Shown here: positions 1 through 8,429 of the stretch, piece by piece
How positions within the stretch are numbered: the first letter of the stretch is position 1
Layout of the letters: every line of letters begins with the position of its first letter
Assembly (NCBI RefSeq): GCF_019636135.1
Contig: NZ_JAHBYD010000025.1
Location: 1 to 64,000, forward strand
Direction: 5' to 3'
DNA length: 64,000 nucleotides
Origin: Phenylobacterium sp.
GTDB lineage: Bacteria > Pseudomonadota > Alphaproteobacteria > Caulobacterales > Caulobacteraceae
Made by a program: the position numbers and the translations under genes
The notes under the pieces: model-generated
Database searches by the model: none
Told to the model about the DNA's origin: nothing
The model's input: only the letters and a program-made list of their open reading frames with translations

Positions 1-144
1 ACGCTTGCGCGCCGTGACGATCAGCGCGTCCAGCTCGGTCGAGTCCACGGCGCGACCGCCGCTTTGGGCCAGAGCAGGGGTCGCGAGCGCGGCAGCCAAG
101 GCCGCCATGGAGGCGTGCCGCAGGAATTTAGTTCTCGATCGCAT
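1..144 (-). CDS. TonB-dependent receptor, N-terminal fragment (runs off the window)
   Basis: Only the first 48 codons lie in the window. Read on the minus strand from ATG at 144 they give a short basic start (MRSRTKFLRH), a hydrophobic alanine-rich segment ending ALA-Q, which is a Sec signal peptide, and then DALIVTARKR, the usual TonB-box/N-terminal plug start of outer-membrane TonB-dependent receptors. A purine-rich stretch precedes the ATG. It lies downstream of a TetR gene, FGE gene and sulfatase gene in the same direction, with an operator-like 17-mer at 218-234. By context it probably imports the sulfated substrate or its product; the substrate cannot be read from this fragment. Confidence 0.85.
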   Translation of the reverse strand, partial: MRSRTKFLRHASMAALAAALATPALAQSGGRAVDSTELDALIVTARKR

Positions 145-217
145 GTTCCCCCCTGGGTCGCCGAGCGATGTCGCCGGTCGCGTTCTTTCAGCGCCGGATG
201 TCAGCGCTTGCGCCTCG

Positions 218-234
218 CTTACCGTACGGTCGGT
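218..234 (-). promoter_or_regulatory. TetR-type operator motif, copy 1 (ACCGACCGTACGGTAAG)
   Basis: The minus strand reads ACCGACCGTACGGTAAG, an inverted repeat ACCG-nn-CGGT with flanks shared by five other sites between 3.6 and 16.6 kb. It lies about 75 bp upstream of the TonB receptor start at 144, between that gene and the TetR gene, so it is well placed to control the receptor. Assignment to the neighbouring TetR proteins is inference. Confidence 0.6.
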
Positions 235-279
235 CTCCAACGCAAGTGCCTTGAGAGCGCTGGATTGTCTCGCCAGAGG

Positions 280-1035
280 TCAGGGATGTTTGGGAGCCTT
301 CACTGCGCCTGCGAGAGCGACACGAAGAATTTGGTCGGCGACAGAATCGAGCGGCATGCGCCCGCCGGGACGCCGCCAGCGTCCGATCCACGAGATCATG
401 CCAAGGAGGGTGAAGGCGAGGACTGTCGTGTCGACGCCTGGCGTCAAGCGGCCTTCGGACGCAAGCGCGTCGAGCGTTCCCCGGAGGAGCGCAAAATAGT
501 CGCGCTTGCGCTTGTCGATACGTCTGCGGTGTTCTGGGTCGAGGCCGCTGGAGTCATCCACGACGACGGAGAGGAAGGCGCCGTTGTCCAGGACCGAGCG
601 GCCGATGCTGCGGGTATGGTTCCTGATGATCGTCGTCAGGCGGGCCAAAGGGTCATCGATCGCCAGCGCAGGCCGGGTGACGTCCTCGTCGATGCGATCC
701 ATCGCATAGCTTTGGATCGTGAACAGCAGTTCCTCCTTGCTGCTGACGAAATGATACAGGCCGGCCTTGGTGAGTTGCACCGCCTGGGCAAGGTCGCTCA
801 TGGACGCCCCGCTGAAACCCTTCGCGGCGAACAGCTTGGTCGCTTCGAGGTAGATTTGTCGCTGCCGCGGGCTCAGGTCCAATTCGGCGAACAGCAGGTC
901 TGCTGCCGTCCCTGGGCCGGCCACCGGCGGGGGGCGCGCGCGGCGAGGCGACCTTTTCGGGGCGGACTTGGCTGTCAATTGAGACTCATCTGATGTGCCG
1001 CGAAGTAGGCAGCAGAGAAGTACAATCCGCCGCAC
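280..1035 (-). CDS. TetR/AcrR family transcriptional regulator (copy 1)
   Basis: About 250 residues. A basic, proline-rich N-terminal tail leads into a TetR helix-turn-helix at roughly residues 58-105 (RQIYLEATKLFAAKGFSGAS, then LTKAGLYHFVSSKEELL). The C-terminal ligand-binding half is helical and ends GMISWIGRWRRPGG. The regulator at 18737-19471 is a clear paralogue: the same AGLYHF-SKEELLFTI and GMI-WRRP-G blocks recur. The GTG start at 1035 is uncertain, since an in-frame TTG at 978 would remove the unusual cysteine-rich first 19 residues. It sits between the FGE gene and the TonB receptor on the same strand and probably represses this sulfatase regulon through the shared 17-mers; that role is inferred. 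Confidence 0.88.
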   Translation of the reverse strand: MRRIVLLCCLLRGTSDESQLTAKSAPKRSPRRARPPPVAGPGTAADLLFAELDLSPRQRQIYLEATKLFAAKGFSGASMSDLAQAVQLTKAGLYHFVSSKEELLFTIQSYAMDRIDEDVTRPALAIDDPLARLTTIIRNHTRSIGRSVLDNGAFLSVVVDDSSGLDPEHRRRIDKRKRDYFALLRGTLDALASEGRLTPGVDTTVLAFTLLGMISWIGRWRRPGGRMPLDSVADQILRVALAGAVKAPKHP

Positions 1036-1065
1036 ACCATAGCAAAGCCCTACGGCCGTGGACGC

Positions 1066-2004
1066 TCAGGCGCTGGGCGCCGCTGGCCGGGCCGACGCTA
1101 CGATATGCCCTGCGAGAGGTCTGGGACGTTTCGGGTCCATGACGCACCGAAATCCCACGTGCATGAGCGAGCTGTCCGGCGTGGAATGGGCCCGCGCAGT
1201 CGCGCGGAACCCCGCGCAGAGCGTGGGATCGCACAGGAACGAACCCCCGCGCTGCACACGCTCCGAGGTCTTGGTGGGTTTCCAGTTTGGGCGCCCGTAA
1301 GGGCGATACCAGGAACTCGTCCATTCCCACACGTTGCCGGCCATGTCGGTCAAACCCGACGGCGCGGTCCCGAACTTTCCCACCGGCGACGTGAGCTTGT
1401 AGCCGTCGATCCCGGAATCATAGATCGGGAACGCACCCTGCCAGATGTTGATCACCTTGGCGTTCGACAATAGCGGCGGCTCACCCATTCCGAAGACATG
1501 GCCGTCCGGGGTCTGGCCGAGGCGCGCGGCACGTTCCCACTCAAACTCGGTCGGAAGACGTGCGCCATACGCCGCACAGAAGGCGGCCGCGTCGTTCCAG
1601 CTCACCTGGGTCACCGGATGATCTGCATAGGCCGCCGGACGTTGCGGTCCCTGCGGCCGACGCCAGGTGGCGCCCTTGATCTTGGCCCAAGCATCCGTGT
1701 CGTGTTCGAACACGCTGGACTCGCCCAGCCGTTCAGCTTCGGTGACGTAGCCAGTCTCGGCCACGAAGCGCGCAAATTGCGCCACCGTAACGGGAGTGCG
1801 ATCCATCAGCAGCGGCTTGGCCTGGTAGATGAAGGCCGGACGCTCGTCCGCTTGGCTCGTGTTGTCGCCGATCTGCACTGTGCCGCCCGGGATCAGCACC
1901 AAGTCCGCCTGCCGGACCGAACGGACGTCCGGGGTCGCATCCTGGCCCGCGCAAGCCGCCAAGGCGGTGGCTGCAGCCACGATAGGCAAGGCCCGACGGA
2001 TCAT
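1066..2004 (-). CDS. Exported formylglycine-generating enzyme (SUMF1 family) with lipoprotein signal
   Basis: Formylglycine-generating enzymes oxidise the CxPSR cysteine of type I sulfatases to formylglycine. About 312 residues are read from the ATG at 2004, which has a strong GAGGAGGG ribosome site; an upstream in-frame ATG at 2043 would spoil the signal peptide. MIRRALPIVAAATALAAC is a lipobox-type signal with Cys18. The SUMF1 fold follows (IPGGTVQIG, RLPTEFEWE, DMAGNVWEW, GFRC). The two catalytic cysteines in GGSFLCDPTLC are about residues 258 and 263, with the same five-residue spacing as Cys336/Cys341 of human FGE, so the enzyme looks active. It lies 100 bp downstream of its likely client, the sulfatase. 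Export is odd, as characterised actinobacterial FGE acts in the cytosol. Confidence 0.92.
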   Translation of the reverse strand: MIRRALPIVAAATALAACAGQDATPDVRSVRQADLVLIPGGTVQIGDNTSQADERPAFIYQAKPLLMDRTPVTVAQFARFVAETGYVTEAERLGESSVFEHDTDAWAKIKGATWRRPQGPQRPAAYADHPVTQVSWNDAAAFCAAYGARLPTEFEWERAARLGQTPDGHVFGMGEPPLLSNAKVINIWQGAFPIYDSGIDGYKLTSPVGKFGTAPSGLTDMAGNVWEWTSSWYRPYGRPNWKPTKTSERVQRGGSFLCDPTLCAGFRATARAHSTPDSSLMHVGFRCVMDPKRPRPLAGHIVASARPAAPSA

Positions 2005-2104
2005 GCCGCCCTCCTCGATGGAGCGTAGAACGGGGGGCGCCACTAGGAGCGCCGGCTGATGGCGCGCTGCCCACGCGCCGTCAGCCGGTCGTCCTCACCC
2101 AGGT

Positions 2105-3598
2105 TTAGACAGGCACGACGAACGGCGTACCGCAGACGTCGTATTGCACGCTGTTCTTAGTCGGCCACAGTGGATCCTTGAGGTCCTTTGCCCACTGCTT
2201 GATCGCCTCCTCGAGTTCCTTGACCTTCTCAGGGTTCTGTTCCGCGAGGTTTTTGTTCTCGTTGGGATCGTCTTTCAGATTAAAGAGCAAAGTGTAGGTG
2301 CCATACTCTCCTGAATCGACGGATTTCCAGAGCTTCCAATCGCCTTTGCGGATCGAGACGAGCGGCTGGCGGCGCCAAGCCAGGATGTCGTGCGGCTGGC
2401 CAGTGTTCTTGCCGGTGAGGTACGGCATGATGTCGACGCCGTCATAGGGCCGGTCGGCCGGCAGGCTGCCGCCAGCGGCGGCGACCACGGTCGGGAAGAT
2501 GTCCATGGTCGAGACCGGATTGCGGTAGACGGTGCCGGGCTTCACCTTGGCCGGCCAGCGCATCATGAGCGGCACGCGGACGCCGCCCTCGTAGTGGGTC
2601 AGCTTGCCGCCGCGCAGAGGCTCGCACGAGCAGACGCCAGGCTGGTAGGCCGCGCAGCCGTTGTCGGACAGGAAGTAGATGATGGTGTTGTCGGCCTCGC
2701 CGCTGGCCTCGACCGCTGTCAGAATCTCGCCCACCGCGTCGTCCAGCGCCGAGATCATCGCGGCATAGATGCGGGCCGTCTCGTCTTTGATCTGCGGGAA
2801 CCGGTCGTAGTACTTCTGTGTGACCTGCAGCGGCGCGTGCGGCGCGTTGAAGGCCATGTAGAGGAAGTACGGGTTGTCCGACCTGGCGTTGCGGCTGATA
2901 TACTCGGTAGCGCGTCGGGCGAAGTAGTCGGTCAGATATTCGTTGTAGTTGTTCACGACCGTACGGTTCGGGCCTTCGAAGACTTCGTTCGGCGCCCCGC
3001 GCCCCCTCTTGGTCACCCCCACGTCGAAGTGTGCGACATGCACGCCCGGCGCCGCGGCGTCGATGTAGTTCGTCTGTCCGGTCAGGATGCCGACGAACTC
3101 GTCGTAGCCCCGCTTGGTCGGGTAGAAGTCGTCGTTCGAGCCAAGGTGCCACTTGCCCACGATGCCGGTGTGGTAGCCCTGCTTGCGCAGCGCGTCGGCG
3201 ATTGTGATCTCGCCCGCGGGCAGCCCCAGGTTCTGGCGGACGTCGCGTTCCGCCGGCCCGTTGTTGAACTCGAAACCGAAGCGCTCCTGGTAGCGGCCGG
3301 TCTGCACGCCGGCGCGCGAGGGGCTGCAGACCGGTGCGGTCGCATAAGCCACCGGGAACTTGGCGCCTTCACCGCCGATCCTGTCGATATTCGGGGTGTT
3401 GATCCGTTTGATGCCGAACGCCGAGATGTCGGCGTAACCCAGGTCGTCGGCAATGATGACAATGACGTTCGGTCGCGGGGCCTTGGCCACGGATGCGACG
3501 GAAGCCGATTGCCCCGTCCGTGCTGAATCTGCGACGCAGCCCGTGAGCAATGCGCCGATCGCGAGCAGTGCGCCGAATCTCGAACCCCATTGATGCAT
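2105..3598 (-). CDS. Type I sulfatase (arylsulfatase family), predicted lipoprotein
   Basis: 497 residues. The lipobox signal GALLAIGALLTGC predicts acylation at Cys21. Type I sulfatase motifs appear in order: the metal-binding IIADDLGYAD near residues 48-56, the formylglycine site PVCSPSRAG with Cys91 to be oxidised, GKWHLGS near residue 150, and the C-terminal metal ligands in FLSDNGC near residue 315. It hydrolyses a sulfate ester in the periplasm or at the cell surface; the substrate is not deducible. It is the first gene of a same-strand run (sulfatase, FGE, TetR, TonB receptor), and operator copy 2 lies 63 bp upstream. A good Shine-Dalgarno (AGGAGGACAAG) precedes the ATG. Confidence 0.95.
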   Translation of the reverse strand: MHQWGSRFGALLAIGALLTGCVADSARTGQSASVASVAKAPRPNVIVIIADDLGYADISAFGIKRINTPNIDRIGGEGAKFPVAYATAPVCSPSRAGVQTGRYQERFGFEFNNGPAERDVRQNLGLPAGEITIADALRKQGYHTGIVGKWHLGSNDDFYPTKRGYDEFVGILTGQTNYIDAAAPGVHVAHFDVGVTKRGRGAPNEVFEGPNRTVVNNYNEYLTDYFARRATEYISRNARSDNPYFLYMAFNAPHAPLQVTQKYYDRFPQIKDETARIYAAMISALDDAVGEILTAVEASGEADNTIIYFLSDNGCAAYQPGVCSCEPLRGGKLTHYEGGVRVPLMMRWPAKVKPGTVYRNPVSTMDIFPTVVAAAGGSLPADRPYDGVDIMPYLTGKNTGQPHDILAWRRQPLVSIRKGDWKLWKSVDSGEYGTYTLLFNLKDDPNENKNLAEQNPEKVKELEEAIKQWAKDLKDPLWPTKNSVQYDVCGTPFVVPV

Positions 3599-4004
3599 AC
3601 TTGTCCTCCTTAGAGAGCAACTGACTACTATGCGTCCGCGCCTATCTTGATCGTTGGGTGACCTACCGATCGGTCAGGGTCAAGCGAAGTTGCATGTCTT
3701 GACCGATATATTCCAATTGTCGGACTGCAGGCCCCGCGCTCGAATTACACGCCCGGGGGACGCCGTTCCGTCGCCGAAGGTCGTGCGTCGGCGTCCAAAC
3801 CTGCCGAACCCGAGCGATGCCAGGCGCGGTTCAAGGGCCGGCATTGATCGGCCGATGGACAGCGGCGGCAGTGCCGGCAGGAACAGAGGGAGCGACGGTC
3901 CTGTCCTGAACGCCGACTCGGCGATCCGCTGCCCCTGGCGAGCGGTCCCTCCTTCTTCCGTCCGGCTCCATTGGTCCCGCGGGGTGCTGACAATCGAATT
4001 CCAA
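3599..4004. other. Intergenic region with sulfatase promoter and operator
   Basis: About 400 bases without a convincing gene between the propeller gene and the sulfatase gene, both leftward. It holds operator copy 2 (3661-3677) and presumably the sulfatase promoter. No other structure was recognised. Confidence 0.6.
3661..3677 (+). promoter_or_regulatory. TetR-type operator motif, copy 2 (ACCTACCGATCGGTCAG)
   Basis: ACCTACCGATCGGTCAG matches the shared 17-mer and is flanked by TGACC/GGTCA-like arms, giving a longer imperfect palindrome. It starts 63 bp upstream of the sulfatase ATG, an ideal repressor position. The bound protein is inferred to be one of the two neighbouring TetR paralogues. 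Confidence 0.65.
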
Positions 4005-4946
4005 TTACTTCACGCTGCCGTCCCAATTCGGGTAGCGATGCTCCATTGCGTCGTCGGTAGAGATTTGGCGCGTCGAACCATCCGAAATATCGTAGAGCAT
4101 TATCCGACCAGCATCGGCATAGATCAGGCTCCTGCCATCCGGCGAGAAGCTTGTGTACCAGATGATTCGATCATAGCTCGCCTTGGTGATGGCAACTTCA
4201 TTTTTGATGGACAAGTTGTCAGGGTCAAAATCTGCTACGCAGATAACCGAACCCATATATTCGCTCTTTGGAAGCAGCTCGAGCGTCTGCTTCATGTACG
4301 AGATTTTCGTTTCGTCGTGCGAGATGGTCGCCTTATGAAGATACATCGGTGAGTCGGCATAGCTGATCTGATCGTATTTCGGATATCCGACTGGATTTGG
4401 TGTCATCAGAAAGTATTTTTTGCTGCCTCGGCGCATAAAGAGGCGTCCATCTCGTAGATGAGAGTAGCCGAATTCCCTGAAATGCGCGGGATCTCGGGGA
4501 TCCGACAGCATCTCTTCCTGGCCAGGCTTGGCGTCGGGCGACGTCCGCCAAATCTTGACCCAAGAGTAATCGCCGGGCAGGCCACTCAAGTTGGTAATCC
4601 GCCACCAAGTGATGCGATTGGTCCCGTCACGAGTCCAATGCAGATTTCCGTTAAATTCGGCATCTCCCGTGAGTTCGCGCAGGTTCGAACCGTCAGCGTT
4701 CATGACGCAGATCTTCGACCGCCAAAGCGACACGTCTCCCGTGTTCTTGTCAGCCTCATTGGTCACACGAAAGAAGGCGACCATGCTGCCATCAGGACTG
4801 GGGATCGGCTTGTAGTCGTTGAAGGCGGAGTCTGCGAACCAGTTCACCATAGAATCGTGACCATCACTGATGGTTTTCGCGATCCGACGACCTCGATCAG
4901 CCGTGTAGAGCGAAGACCACCAAACGACTTCTTTGGCTTTGTCCAT
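4005..4946 (-). CDS. TolB/PD40-like beta-propeller protein of unknown function
   Basis: 313 residues with repeated blade motifs of the PD40/TolB type: PSPDGSMVAFF, ICVMNADGSNLRELTGDAEFNGNLHWTRDG, ISHDETKISYM and FSPDGRSLIYADAGRIMLYDISDG. There is no signal peptide, which is unusual for periplasmic propellers; an in-frame stop lies ten codons upstream, so a missing or frameshifted N-terminus is possible. Such propellers bind ligands or act as lyases or peptidase domains, and no catalytic motif was recognised here. It lies between the sulfatase operon and the TPR gene, with operator copy 3 about 450 bp upstream, so it is probably part of the same regulon. AT-richer than the core genes. Confidence 0.7.
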   Translation of the reverse strand: MDKAKEVVWWSSLYTADRGRRIAKTISDGHDSMVNWFADSAFNDYKPIPSPDGSMVAFFRVTNEADKNTGDVSLWRSKICVMNADGSNLRELTGDAEFNGNLHWTRDGTNRITWWRITNLSGLPGDYSWVKIWRTSPDAKPGQEEMLSDPRDPAHFREFGYSHLRDGRLFMRRGSKKYFLMTPNPVGYPKYDQISYADSPMYLHKATISHDETKISYMKQTLELLPKSEYMGSVICVADFDPDNLSIKNEVAITKASYDRIIWYTSFSPDGRSLIYADAGRIMLYDISDGSTRQISTDDAMEHRYPNWDGSVK

Positions 4947-5570
4947 CCTGGGCTTCCCGCGTTGAGTGTTTGATCAGGTGAAGATCTGACGATCGCATCC
5001 ATCGCGAAGCCGTCAGAGATCCGGACGGAGCTAGACATGCCTGCCGCTGCCGACCCAGGCGGGCGGGACGAGGCCAGGCCGCCGCCTGCACGACGCGTAG
5101 GAAGTCGACCCGGACCAGGCCAGAGGGTTGCCCCGGTCTTGGACGACCTTGAGTCGCTCGGCCTGGCTGTCGCAGTTAGTGGGCGGCGAACGAACTCTTG
5201 AGGCCTCTGCCTTTCGGCGTAGTCCGATGCCCATGTGGTCGTCGGGCGCTCGTTCCAGCGGCGCTTCGGCATCGTGGTAGGCAAAGCTCGCCGGAGCCCA
5301 CCGCTGCGGCCAAGTCGGTCGTGGCGACTCGACGGGTGAAGCCGGACACATCTTCCTTTCCGGGCCCGGTCGCCGCCGCCGCTTGTATCGCCCCTCACCT
5401 ACCGACCGATCGTTCAGTGCGCAAGCTGGCTATCACTGTCGCGACGATTTTTCTGACGCGCCCAAAGTGACACCGGCACGGACGCGCGAGCGTGGTCGGC
5501 GTAAGCGCCGATGTCGGGCGTGCGCCGCCCGCCCAACCGTCATGCGTTTCGGGCGTTTCGGGCCGTTCGG
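4947..5570. other. Intergenic region, 0.6 kb, with operator copy 3
   Basis: No frame reads like a protein. The stretch separates the end of the TPR gene from the propeller gene. Operator copy 3 is at 5401-5417. A decayed 5' part of the propeller gene may lie here, but I could not demonstrate one. Confidence 0.5.
5401..5417 (+). promoter_or_regulatory. TetR-type operator motif, copy 3 (ACCGACCGATCGTTCAG)
   Basis: Matches the shared 17-mer with one change in the right half-site (CGTT for CGGT). It lies between the TPR gene and the propeller gene, about 450 bp upstream of the latter, the only gene whose promoter it could serve on this strand arrangement. Confidence 0.55.
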
Positions 5571-8429
5571 CTATCTCTTGGCCGAGTCCCCCTGCTCGCC
5601 GGCCTGCTCTATGGGGACCGCGCCTTTGAAATTCGGATCTGAGACGTCCTGGCCGCGCCGCGGGGCCATCTTGTATGCGCCCAAGGCCAGATCCGGATGG
5701 CCGGACCTAGCGTAGGCGTCCTCCCTGAGCTTGTCCGGGTTCACCAGCCCCTCCACATCTTCCATCAGGGCGAAGGCCCGCTCGGCGCCCGCGAGATCGC
5801 CCTCCTCCAACAGCGCCTGCGCCAGATTAGCATATACCTTGGGTGGCAAGGGTTGCTGCAGGGCGATCAGGCGTCGTGCGAACATGACCTTCTGCGAGCT
5901 GTCGCCTGCGCCATTGGCGTCCGGCTTTCGTTCGGATGTCAGCGCTATCAACTGCCGCAGGGTGTCGGCGCGCTGGTTGCCTGCGGTCGGCATCGTTGCT
6001 TCCAGCGCCCGAAGCTGCAGACCAAATTCGCCGCGTTGCTGCGCCACGTCCCCGAGCAGGGAGAACAGGCGCGCGTTGTCGTCGCCACCGATCATGCGTT
6101 CAAGCACCGTGCGCTTGGCCCAGGCCAAGCTCGCCTGGACAAGGTCGGCTGGAACACGCTGTTCGGCGGGGGCTTCCGGATCGGAGGAAAGCACGTCGAG
6201 CAGGCCGCTGATCGCCGCGCTCAGCAGAGCAGGGTCGTCCGTGCTCTCGACCTCGTATTGTAGCAGGGCGACCGCTTCACGCCTGCGTCCCGATCGTCCG
6301 AGCAGGGAGGTGAGTTCGAGCAGACTATCCATGTCGGCAGGCGCCAGCGCCACCACCCGCCGATACTGTTCCACCGCCCGGTCGGTCATTCCGGCGGCGG
6401 CGTAGACGCCGGCCGCGAAGCGTGCGTTCTCGACGTCGTCTTGGCCGGCCGTTTCTCGTAAGCGCGCCAGCAGTTCCTCAACCCTGCGCGTACGGTCTGC
6501 CTCGCCCTTGCCCTCTATGGGGTGGCTCAAGGTGTTGACGATCAGTCGTCGCAGATGAACGTCCGCGTTTTCCGGGTCGGCCTCAGCGAGTCGGCTGAGA
6601 TCCTCATCCAACGCCGCATATTGGTGCAGGCGTGAATGGATAGCCGCAAGCTGCTCCAGCCGTTCAGTCTCGCTCATTCGCCCCTTGGTTGCGTAACGTT
6701 CGACCGCCGATCGGGCCCGAATGTCATCTTGTTGCGAGATCCGAATTTCGACGAGCAGATCGAGATCGTTTCGAGCGTTCGTCTCGCCGTCGATCCGACG
6801 CTCGAGTTCGGCCGCCAATTCGTCCAGTTGGCGTAGACGGCTCGCGCCTTTGATAATCTGACGTCGGAGGTAGGATTTTCGGGCGGGGGTATCGGACTGG
6901 TTCCACAGCTTGCGCCAACGCACCAATGCCTCTTCAGGGCGGCCGAGGCCAAAGGCCAAGTCGGCCATGTGGAGCTGCTGATCGTAGTCTAGGATCTGGC
7001 CGCTGGCTTCCAATCCGGCGAGGACATTGAGAGCCTGATCCTTTCGGCCCAGCCGTTCATAGTCGTCAGACACCTCCATCAGCAATGATACGTCCGCCGG
7101 CCGCAGGCGCTGCAACTCTGCCAGGAGAGCCTCCGCCTCGGTGTTACGGCCTTGTTCCAGCGCCTCCTCGGCCAGAAACTGCTTTATCGGAACGGCCAGG
7201 TTGGGGTCTTCGGCGATCTCCTCCAGCCGCGCGCGGGCTTCATCGCCCAGCCCCATGGCGATCATCCGTCGCGCGCCGCCGGTCAGGACGTCGATACGAT
7301 CCCGGTTGGTCTCGAAAAATCGGCTGTAGAGGACGGTCGCTTCGTTCCGTCTCCCCTGCTTCAGGTAGAGGGTCGCCAGGTCGTCGTACCATTGGGGTTC
7401 CTGGGGATGGGCCTGGAGCAGGCGGCGATATTCCGCCTCGGCCTCAGTCTCTCGGCCCGAGATCTTCAGGATTCTCGGCAGCTGTTGACGTATTTTGTCT
7501 TCGCGCGAACGATCAACCAAGGTGATCGCCTCGTCGTACTTGCCCAACTCCAGCAACAAGTCCAGTCGCGCCTGTTCGACCTCGGGACTTGACGGCTGGG
7601 CCGCCAGAAAGCGGGCTGCACTCATCAGATCGCCGGCGGAACGGAACGCCTCGATCATCAGGGCCAGGGCGTAGCGTTGGTCGGCGCCATTGTGCGCGTC
7701 CTGGAAGGCTCGCCATGCAAAACTGGTCGCCCCACTCGAATCTCGGGCGGCCATGGCCCAGTTCGCCAGCCGAACCTGATCGACATACGAAGCTGCGCTG
7801 CCGCCGCGCTCCTGGAGTAGGGCGATCGCGGCCGTCGGGTATCCCAGGAGGGCAAGAACCGAGGCCGTCCGGCGGCTTGCTTCGACACTCCGCGTCTTGG
7901 CGAGATCGGCAAGGGCCTCCGGGCGTCGCTCGGTCGCGCTGATCACGGCCAGCCTCAAATCGAGCAACGATCGGCTCGGCGCGTCCCTGCTGCCAGCGCG
8001 CGCCTTTTCGTACCAGATGGCGGCGTCGGCGGCCTGACCCTGGACGTCCAGCAACCGTCCCTTCAGCAGGATGGCGGCCGGGCTCTCCTCGAGTTCCAGG
8101 GCTGCGTCCGAGGCCTCCAAGGCGGGTGGGACATCGCCGTCCCACCACTTCATCACCGCCCTGGTCCGAAGCACCTTCGAACGCGCACCAGAGTCCATGC
8201 TTGCCGCGAAGATGGCGTCAAGTCGCGCATAAGCCGACTCCAGACCGCCAGCCAGCGTCGCCTGTCGACGCAGACGCGCAGCCTCGGAGAAGTCCAGTTG
8301 GCTCGTGCCGGCGGCCAAATGCGACGACGCCGTCAGTCGGCTCGCCCGCGGAAGGGGCGCCGAATGGGCGCTCGTGGCGCTCATGATCAGGCTGAGGGTG
8401 AGGAGCAACGTGTTGGAGGCGCACTTCAC
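5571..8429 (-). CDS. Large exported TPR-repeat protein of the MoxR/Bat cluster
   Basis: About 952 residues from a GTG at 8429 whose first bases overlap the TGA of the upstream VWA gene (GTGA), indicating translational coupling. VKCASNTLLLTLSLIMSATSAHSA is a signal peptide. The rest is almost entirely tetratricopeptide-like helical hairpins, for example AEYRRLLQAHPQEPQWYDDLATLYLKQGR and AVEQYRRVVALAPADMDSLLELTSLLGRSGR. No catalytic motif is visible. Last gene of the leftward operon that begins at 15054; TPR partners of Bat proteins are known in aerotolerance clusters, so a periplasmic scaffold role is likely. Confidence 0.85.
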   Translation of the reverse strand: MKCASNTLLLTLSLIMSATSAHSAPLPRASRLTASSHLAAGTSQLDFSEAARLRRQATLAGGLESAYARLDAIFAASMDSGARSKVLRTRAVMKWWDGDVPPALEASDAALELEESPAAILLKGRLLDVQGQAADAAIWYEKARAGSRDAPSRSLLDLRLAVISATERRPEALADLAKTRSVEASRRTASVLALLGYPTAAIALLQERGGSAASYVDQVRLANWAMAARDSSGATSFAWRAFQDAHNGADQRYALALMIEAFRSAGDLMSAARFLAAQPSSPEVEQARLDLLLELGKYDEAITLVDRSREDKIRQQLPRILKISGRETEAEAEYRRLLQAHPQEPQWYDDLATLYLKQGRRNEATVLYSRFFETNRDRIDVLTGGARRMIAMGLGDEARARLEEIAEDPNLAVPIKQFLAEEALEQGRNTEAEALLAELQRLRPADVSLLMEVSDDYERLGRKDQALNVLAGLEASGQILDYDQQLHMADLAFGLGRPEEALVRWRKLWNQSDTPARKSYLRRQIIKGASRLRQLDELAAELERRIDGETNARNDLDLLVEIRISQQDDIRARSAVERYATKGRMSETERLEQLAAIHSRLHQYAALDEDLSRLAEADPENADVHLRRLIVNTLSHPIEGKGEADRTRRVEELLARLRETAGQDDVENARFAAGVYAAAGMTDRAVEQYRRVVALAPADMDSLLELTSLLGRSGRRREAVALLQYEVESTDDPALLSAAISGLLDVLSSDPEAPAEQRVPADLVQASLAWAKRTVLERMIGGDDNARLFSLLGDVAQQRGEFGLQLRALEATMPTAGNQRADTLRQLIALTSERKPDANGAGDSSQKVMFARRLIALQQPLPPKVYANLAQALLEEGDLAGAERAFALMEDVEGLVNPDKLREDAYARSGHPDLALGAYKMAPRRGQDVSDPNFKGAVPIEQAGEQGDSAKR

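Noticed and set aside
2390..3526. Long plus-strand open frame opposite the sulfatase
   Set aside because: It is the antisense shadow of a gene with all sulfatase motifs; its own sequence is Val/Arg/Gly-rich without domains.
4844..5398. Minus-strand open frame upstream of the propeller as its missing N-terminus
   Set aside because: Different reading frame, Arg/Ser/Pro-rich, no blade motif and no signal peptide.
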